The notes beneath the pieces were generated by a model. The model ran no database searches, was not told the origin of the DNA, and worked only from the letters and a program-made list of their open reading frames with translations. This document shows, piece by piece, positions 59,401 to 64,000 of a DNA stretch of 64,000 nucleotides (position 1 is its first letter; each line of letters starts with the position of its first letter). The translations under genes were made by a program, and so were the position numbers. The DNA is from CAZSDP01 sp964605665 (GTDB lineage: Bacteria > Planctomycetota > UBA8108 > UBA1146): NCBI GenBank assembly GCA_964605665.1, contig CAZSDP010000001.1:124001-188000 (forward strand), given 5' to 3'.

Positions 59401-62194
59401 TCCCCGAGGCAAAACCACTGTTGTCACCGGCCCGAGTGGCTCGGGAAAAACGACTCTCGCCTTCGACATTCTCTTCTCTGAAGGACAACGTCGATATGTG
59501 GAGAGTCTCTCTACATATGCCCGACGGTTTTTGGGAAGGCTCGATCGTCCCGAAGTCGACCAAGTTGAAGGAATCGCTCCAGCGATCGCCATCGATCAAA
59601 GCGGTCGAGGTGGGGGGCCACGGTCCACCGTATCGACCAGTACTGAAATCTATGATTACTTTCGTTTGTTGTTCGCACGAGCTGGGACTCCACATTGCTT
59701 AGAGTGCCACTCCGAACTGCAATCGACGACCCCCACGACCGCAGCACGCTTGATCGCCGAGGAATTTGCTGATCAACCGACCTATTTACTTGCTCCGATC
59801 AGCAGTTCCGATTCAAAAATTGCAGCAACACCTTCTTCTCTTCTGGCCGAAGGCTTTGCCAGGGTCTTACTCGGATCAGAAGAAGCGCGCCTTGACGATC
59901 TTGAAGAATCGACAGATCTCGACGGCGCAGACTTGGTTGTCGACCGGCTTCGACCCAGCCGAGTCGATCGCGGTCGACTCGCAGAGAGCGTCGAAGAAGC
60001 GTACCGTCGTGGCGCTGGACAGATGTCTGCAAAACTTCGCGGGCAAGACGCTCGCTTGAGGTTCTCCGAATTCCCCAGTTGCCCCGATGGACATGGTTCA
60101 CTCTTCAGCAATTTGAGCCCACGTCTCTTTAGCTTCAACCATCACTCTGGAGCATGCCCAGAATGCCAAGGGCTGGGTCACCAACGCGATCTTGATCGAA
60201 GTCTGCTCTTCACTGATAGCGATCAATCTCTCTTTGGCGGCGCGATGGAGCATCGCTTGGGAAACTGGATCGCTCGAAAGGGGAGTCGCGTTCGAAAGGT
60301 CATCGATTACTTGATCGATCGACACGACTTCGATCCTGCTCTTCCCGTGCACCAATATCCTGACCAGCTGATGATCGAGATCTTCGATGGAACAGAAGAT
60401 GAGGTGATTCCAATCACCTACCGATCGATGCGTGGCACTGGTAGACCTCGGAGAGTTACAGGAACCACGTGGGAGGGACTTCGGGCTGCGGTAAGGAGAT
60501 GGCATCTCAGAGCCTCTTCCGAGAATTGGCGAAAAGCCTTGGAAGACCGCATGTCCGCCCAGGCTTGCTATCTTTGCGATGGAGGCCGATTACGTCGAGA
60601 GTTACTTCATGTACAGATTGCAGGCCTTGGGATTCATGAAGTGACGAGGTTTACTGTAAGTGAAGCCATCGCGTTCTTCGAAGAACTCAAACTTCCTGGC
60701 TGGAAGCAAGACGTGGTTGATGAAGTCCATCTCGAGATTCTGGGGCGCCTACGGTTCCTAGATTCAGTGGGGCTTCGATACCTATCCCTCGATCGTGCGA
60801 CTGAGACTCTCTCTGGAGGTGAGTCACAACGAATTCGGCTCGCGACACAGATCGGCAACCACCTCGTTGGAGTTCTGTATGTCCTCGACGAGCCGACTAT
60901 TGGTTTACATCCCAGAGACTGCGAACGCCTTCTCGACTCTCTCGACAGTCTTCGTGACCAAGGAAACTCTCTCGTCATCGTTGAGCATGACGAGGCGACG
61001 ATGCGACGTGCTGACCACCTCATCGATCTCGGGCCAGAGGCGGGGAAGTATGGTGGCCAAATCATGGCGCAAGGAGATCCAGCTACGGTTCAGAAGAGCT
61101 CCAAAAGTGGAACGGGCCGGTTCTTATCGGGCCTCGAAAGAATCCCGGTTCCAGCGAAACGAAGATCTGGTGATGGGGGCTCCATCGTGATCCGAGGTGC
61201 CACCGCGAATAACTTAAAGAACATCGACGTGGTCATACCAACTGGGAGACTCAATGTCGTTACCGGCGTATCGGGATCGGGAAAATCGACGTTGATCATG
61301 GACATCCTCGCCCGCGCTGCCGCTCAATTCCTTCATGACTCACGAAAACCGGTAGCAGCCCACAAAGAAGTAGAAGGACTCGAAGTCTTCGATGCGCTTG
61401 GAGTCATCGATCAACAACCGATTGGACGGACTCCCGCTTCGAACGCGGCCACCTACACCGGAATCTGGAGCCCGATTCGTTCTCTATTTGCAAAGACGCC
61501 GGAAGCGAAGACTCGCGGTTGGGGACCAGGACGATTCAGCTTCAATGTTGCCGATGGACGATGCGACGCCTGTGAAGGAAAGGGTGGAGTCCTGGTTGAA
61601 ATGCACTTTCTGTCCGATGTCTGGGTGACATGCGACGAGTGCAATGGTCAACGCTTCAATGACGAAACGCTGAATGTGCGATTCAAGGGCGCGACAATTG
61701 CCGATGTTCTCCAACAAGAAGTTGCCGAAGCATGTTCCTTCTTCGAGAACATCCCTCAGGTTTCTCCGATCCTCAATGCGTTGAATGACGTCGGTCTTGG
61801 ATATCTCGGTTTAGGTCAATCCGCAACAACCCTAAGCGGGGGCGAAGCACAGCGAATTCGTTTGGCCGCGGAACTGGGAAAACCTGCTCGCGGGCGAAAG
61901 CTCTACATTCTCGACGAACCGACCACCGGACTACACTTTGGAGACGTACGGCGCCTACTCAAGATGTTGCAGCGCCTCGTCGATCGTGGGGACACTGTGA
62001 TTTTGATCGAGCACGACCTCGATGTCATTTTGAATGGCGATCATGTGATCGATTTAGGCCCAGATGGAGGTGATGGCGGGGGACTGGTAGTCGCCGTGGG
62101 TTCACCAGAAGAGATCGCTCGCGCAAAGGAGAGCCAAACCGGCTCCTACCTTGCTGCGAAAATTTCCCGAGAGTCGACCCCGATTTCAAACTGA
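56450..62194 (+). CDS. uvrA: tandem double UvrA, four ABC modules
   Basis: 1914 residues, about twice normal UvrA. Two complete UvrA units are joined near residue 960. Walker A at 43 (GISGSGKST), 645 (GVSGSGKST), 994 (GPSGSGKTT) and 1606 (GVSGSGKST); each module has LSGGE and a DEPxxGLH Walker B. The first half keeps CPRCR and CPRCQ and CEHC and CEEC zinc pairs. In the second half the first pair of the first zinc finger is CPDGH (about 1210), the other pairs (CPEC, CDAC, CDEC) remain. UvrA finds DNA lesions and loads UvrB. Double UvrA is known in Chlamydiae. TTG 56450 or GTG 56483 could start it. Confidence 0.93.
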   Translation: MNGFSDDGHASVSTHIVIRGAAEHNLNDISLEIPRQRLVVITGISGSGKSTLADDIICREGQRRFVESLSAYARQYLGKLDRPKVEHIEGLSPTISIDQKTISRNPRSTVGTVTEILDHLRLLFSRLGVPHCPKCDSVIEGRSVDRIVDDAYLDWSGSDILVCAPLVLDRKGEYRKELDELREQGFIRVRIDGVVRRLDEEISLARYERHTIEVVYDRLKLTPERRPRFSEAVEKALTLGDGLLQLVVDQQEHLISSRLSCPRCRVSLPELEPRLFSFNSTQGSCPRCQGLGKAWVAEQEAVISNDDAPIPRAISLPRKGKKFKYIGIVPAELSAKIEDWGGDSTLPFKKLPSRIRKKLWNGEKSATIEFQKKRYRGVKPKSGFPGLAPLLELAISATKSWELSKFLRKKECPVCLGKRLKPESLSVRFRDRSIDQIVEMTVESSIAFFDDLHLSDREEKIGQTLFPEIKERLQFLNRVGLGYLQLSRSADTLSGGEAQRIRLAGQLGSGLQGVLYVLDEPSIGLHPRDNLALIELLRQLRDRGNTVLVVEHDRETIEAADHVIDIGPGAGVQGGEVVAQGSLSTVRKTRESITGQYLSGKRKIAVPADRRIPSNRRLFIKGAAQHNLKKIDIGFPLGVLTAVTGVSGSGKSTLVQGILERAVSAHLGLKDEPPGEHRAIEGLDQIERLIRIDQSPIGRTPRSNPGTYTKVFDEIRALYAVTTEAKARGYSKGRFSFNVKGGRCEHCGGAGVITIDMQFLASVEVLCEECEGRRYNPETLAIKWRGQSISDILAMSIDEAHDFFRDIPKIQQILGTLIEVGLGYVRIGQPSTTLSGGEAQRVKLASELRKSSSGQTLYILDEPTTGLHFLDVERLLRCLQRLVDQGNSVVVIEHNLDVVKCADWVIDLGPEGGSGGGQLVSEGTPEAVAQGSGDTARELAKTLSESHSAPLRKGRKRGGGEEPDDRFLIHGARENNLKNFTIEIPRGKTTVVTGPSGSGKTTLAFDILFSEGQRRYVESLSTYARRFLGRLDRPEVDQVEGIAPAIAIDQSGRGGGPRSTVSTSTEIYDYFRLLFARAGTPHCLECHSELQSTTPTTAARLIAEEFADQPTYLLAPISSSDSKIAATPSSLLAEGFARVLLGSEEARLDDLEESTDLDGADLVVDRLRPSRVDRGRLAESVEEAYRRGAGQMSAKLRGQDARLRFSEFPSCPDGHGSLFSNLSPRLFSFNHHSGACPECQGLGHQRDLDRSLLFTDSDQSLFGGAMEHRLGNWIARKGSRVRKVIDYLIDRHDFDPALPVHQYPDQLMIEIFDGTEDEVIPITYRSMRGTGRPRRVTGTTWEGLRAAVRRWHLRASSENWRKALEDRMSAQACYLCDGGRLRRELLHVQIAGLGIHEVTRFTVSEAIAFFEELKLPGWKQDVVDEVHLEILGRLRFLDSVGLRYLSLDRATETLSGGESQRIRLATQIGNHLVGVLYVLDEPTIGLHPRDCERLLDSLDSLRDQGNSLVIVEHDEATMRRADHLIDLGPEAGKYGGQIMAQGDPATVQKSSKSGTGRFLSGLERIPVPAKRRSGDGGSIVIRGATANNLKNIDVVIPTGRLNVVTGVSGSGKSTLIMDILARAAAQFLHDSRKPVAAHKEVEGLEVFDALGVIDQQPIGRTPASNAATYTGIWSPIRSLFAKTPEAKTRGWGPGRFSFNVADGRCDACEGKGGVLVEMHFLSDVWVTCDECNGQRFNDETLNVRFKGATIADVLQQEVAEACSFFENIPQVSPILNALNDVGLGYLGLGQSATTLSGGEAQRIRLAAELGKPARGRKLYILDEPTTGLHFGDVRRLLKMLQRLVDRGDTVILIEHDLDVILNGDHVIDLGPDGGDGGGLVVAVGSPEEIARAKESQTGSYLAAKISRESTPISN

Positions 62195-62201
62195 CTCTCT
62201 G

Positions 62202-62217
62202 CAGCCCGATTGGGGCT
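62202..62217. terminator. short hairpin between converging uvrA and MCE genes
   Basis: CAGCCC (62202-62207) pairs with GGGCTG (62212-62217) around GATTG, 8 bases after the uvrA stop. It is short and lacks a T-run, so the terminator call is weak. Confidence 0.35.
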
Positions 62218-62344
62218 GAAGGCTTGATCAATCGTGATGATCTCGCTCGTTCCTCGTCTTTAAAACAATTCTCAATCTAGCTTCATCCCGCTGGTCAGTC
62301 GACCATCACACTCTCTCAACGGCTTTGACGCCACTTCCGATGCG

Positions 62345-63526
62345 TTACTCTGCTGCTTCTTTCATCTTCTCCCAGAACATATTCTCGACCGACTGCTGTT
62401 GATACAGGCTACCCTCCAGAATTCGAAGGGCATCCTCTAGTTTCTGGTTGGAAATCCTGTCTGCGCCTCTGCGTTCGATGCGCTGCTGAACGAGCTCCAC
62501 TGCACGCCGGATCTCGAGCGCCCCATCTGCATATCGAGAGGCAGTCTCATACAGATCAATCGCTTGTGCATCACGGGAATTTGGCGCCTTCAGTATGCGC
62601 CATGGTCGCCGACGCAATTCAGCCGATAGATTTCTCGTATTTTTCATCGTTGAAGCCAAGTCTTCGCTCGCAGCTCGAATCTCTGGAGTGACATTGCCCA
62701 ACAAACGACGCGCATCAACAACTGTATCCCCAGCACTTCGAAGTGTATCGCGCAAGTCAGCAATCGTTTCGGGGACTTCTGCGGCGCTTCTTTCAAACTC
62801 CGAAATGAGATCACTCGCACGTGCGGTGAGATCATTGATCGGATCTTGAAGATCATTCATTGTTCGACCCATGTGTTCGGTAAATACACGTATCTCATCC
62901 GCTGCCATGCCGAAACGATGCAGGGTTTCGTCGATCGTGCCCTCTTCGCGCAAATTTGAGATAACCGGTTTCAGATCGCTCAGGATCGCATTCACTCGCT
63001 TACTCATGCTGGTGAAGACTTCTGTGACGTCTTTGATTGAAGGCACCGGCTCCCCAACCAAGACCACTTCTTCCGGCAGCCTTCCACCGGTCCCTTGTTG
63101 GAGATTGACGACAGCAACGCCGGTGATCGTTTTCTCTATCGACACGATAGACCCCTGACGAAGATAGTCTCTGACTTCGGGGGGGATATCTAAGGTCAAA
63201 ATCACAGAGACCTCTGATTGCCCGTGACCACCCTTTAAGTTCTCGCCCTCACCATTTTCACCGGCAAATGCGATCCCGGAATTCGCAAAGAGACTTGAGT
63301 TGTCAAACTCTACCCCGATCACTCTTCCACAAGGGACTCCATGGAAGTGCACTGGATCATTGAGCATCAATCCATGCGCGTTCGAGAATCGGACTTGTAT
63401 CTGCGAGCTCCCCTTGATCCAACCTAGTGTTCCGTCTAGCGAAAACACCAAAGCGAAAAGAGCGATGCAACTGATCGTGAGCGCTAGGCCCACTCTGTAG
63501 AGAGACTTCGTTGCTTTCAAAACCAA
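62345..63526 (-). CDS. MCE-domain (MlaD-like) lipid transport protein
   Basis: 393 residues. N-terminal membrane helix (about 11-32), then one MCE domain (about 40-150: VRFSNAHGLMLNDPVHFHGVPCGRVIGV), then long helical segments (about 170-300) and a polar tail. MCE proteins form periplasmic rings that carry phospholipids between membranes, with an ABC transporter (MlaF ATPase, MlaE permease). Starts at TTG and overlaps the ATPase gene by 10 bases, so the two are co-translated. Supports a two-membrane envelope. The permease is presumably beyond the window edge. Confidence 0.88.
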   Translation of the reverse strand: MVLKATKSLYRVGLALTISCIALFALVFSLDGTLGWIKGSSQIQVRFSNAHGLMLNDPVHFHGVPCGRVIGVEFDNSSLFANSGIAFAGENGEGENLKGGHGQSEVSVILTLDIPPEVRDYLRQGSIVSIEKTITGVAVVNLQQGTGGRLPEEVVLVGEPVPSIKDVTEVFTSMSKRVNAILSDLKPVISNLREEGTIDETLHRFGMAADEIRVFTEHMGRTMNDLQDPINDLTARASDLISEFERSAAEVPETIADLRDTLRSAGDTVVDARRLLGNVTPEIRAASEDLASTMKNTRNLSAELRRRPWRILKAPNSRDAQAIDLYETASRYADGALEIRRAVELVQQRIERRGADRISNQKLEDALRILEGSLYQQQSVENMFWEKMKEAAE

Positions 63527-64000
63527 TTCTCTTTCCCGAGAAGTGAATCCACGTAGTCGTCGTCAACTCCAACGTCATTAAGAGGACCGTCCGATCGGCC
63601 ATCTAGAAATTGACGGACACGAGGATCACGGTGTTCGCAGAATTCCTCTGGCGTACCCGCGGCAACGACCTTCCCTTCATGGAGGAAGATGAGCCGGTCT
63701 GCGATTCTCATCGCACTCAAGAGGTGGTGAGTGACCACGATGGAGGTCATCCCCAACACCCGAGCCAATGTTGTAATGATCCGATCGACACCGGCGAGAG
63801 ATATCGGGTCTAGACCTGCACCAGGCTCATCGTAAAGCATTAGGGGAGGGTCAAGCACGAGAGCTCGTGCTAGGGCGATGCGCTTACGCATTCCTCCTGA
63901 CAACTGAGAAGGAAGCAAATCGATCGTATGTCGTAATCCAACGAGTTCGAGCTTCATTTTGATCAAGATATCGAGCTCTTCGTCGTTCAGCTTGGTGTGT
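63517..64000 (-). CDS. MlaF-like ABC ATPase, C-terminal part
   Basis: The frame is open to the right window edge, so the N-terminal part with the Walker A lies outside. About 161 residues are seen: signature LSGGMRKRIALARAL, Walker B LMLYDEPGAGLDP, switch region VVTHH and a C-terminal tail. The GMRKR form of the signature is characteristic of MlaF-type ATPases of MCE transporters. An MCE protein follows directly. Confidence 0.9.
   Translation of the reverse strand, partial: HTKLNDEELDILIKMKLELVGLRHTIDLLPSQLSGGMRKRIALARALVLDPPLMLYDEPGAGLDPISLAGVDRIITTLARVLGMTSIVVTHHLLSAMRIADRLIFLHEGKVVAAGTPEEFCEHRDPRVRQFLDGRSDGPLNDVGVDDDYVDSLLGKENWF

Noticed and set aside
1..64000. CRISPR arrays, insertion sequences, prophage or integron
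   Set aside because: No regularly spaced identical repeats of CRISPR length, no transposase, integrase or phage gene, and no terminal inverted repeats were found on either strand.

Overview
The window most likely comes from a Planctomycetota chromosome, or a close relative in the PVC superphylum. Evidence: a secreted protein ending in a paired dockerin-type EF-hand module of the style common in marine Planctomycetota, a double-length UvrA (two full UvrA proteins fused, also known from Chlamydiae), a short PheT without its tRNA-binding domain, a DegP-like protease, VIT/vWA, PA14 and NHL-repeat secreted proteins, and a large Hanks-type kinase with TPR repeats. No mobile element, CRISPR array, rRNA or integron was seen. 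The affiliation is an inference from gene content.

Layout. 1-2197: 3' part of an NHL beta-propeller protein, a terminator and tRNA-Leu(CAA). 2386-6209 (minus): a membrane-remodelling operon, long NfeD protease, short NfeD, flotillin FloA and a small membrane-anchored partner. 6262-6334: tRNA-Ala(GGC). 6538-9513: a leucyl-tRNA synthetase homologue whose HIGH, KMSKS and editing motifs are all replaced, the most striking gene here. 9718-12233: membrane-anchored trypsin-like protease and a secreted protein. 12359-16182 (minus): rlmN with a lipoprotein and a transglutaminase/TPR/PA14 protein in overlapping order, then a small secreted protein. 16353-23625: a Cys-rich protein, a sigma-54-activator-like protein with broken Walker motifs, dprA, and a 1331-residue Ser/Thr kinase-TPR protein.

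23951-30530 is a translation block: aspS, infC (apparently starting at ATC), rpmI, rplT, pheS, pheT, with several stem-loops in the infC-rpmI-rplT spacers. 30776-35536: LysM/L,D-transpeptidase, VIT-vWA protein and an aldo/keto reductase. 35577-49441 (minus): a complete 14-gene complex I operon transcribed nuoA to nuoN. 49628-53023 (minus): MetF-like protein, superoxide dismutase and a cohesin-like/dockerin protein. 53422-62194 (plus): polyprenyl synthase, ddl, inositol monophosphatase family protein and tandem uvrA. 62345-64000 (minus): MCE/MlaD protein and the C-terminal part of its ABC ATPase, running off the window.

Themes. Three proteins (LeuRS-like, sigma-54-activator-like, and the ATPase-like middle of the kinase) keep their family fold but have lost catalytic residues, suggesting regulatory pseudoenzymes. 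Several intergenic spaces carry short tandem repeats with a 13-15 bp period. Functions are assigned by reading translated sequence and recalled family motifs; no database search was run.
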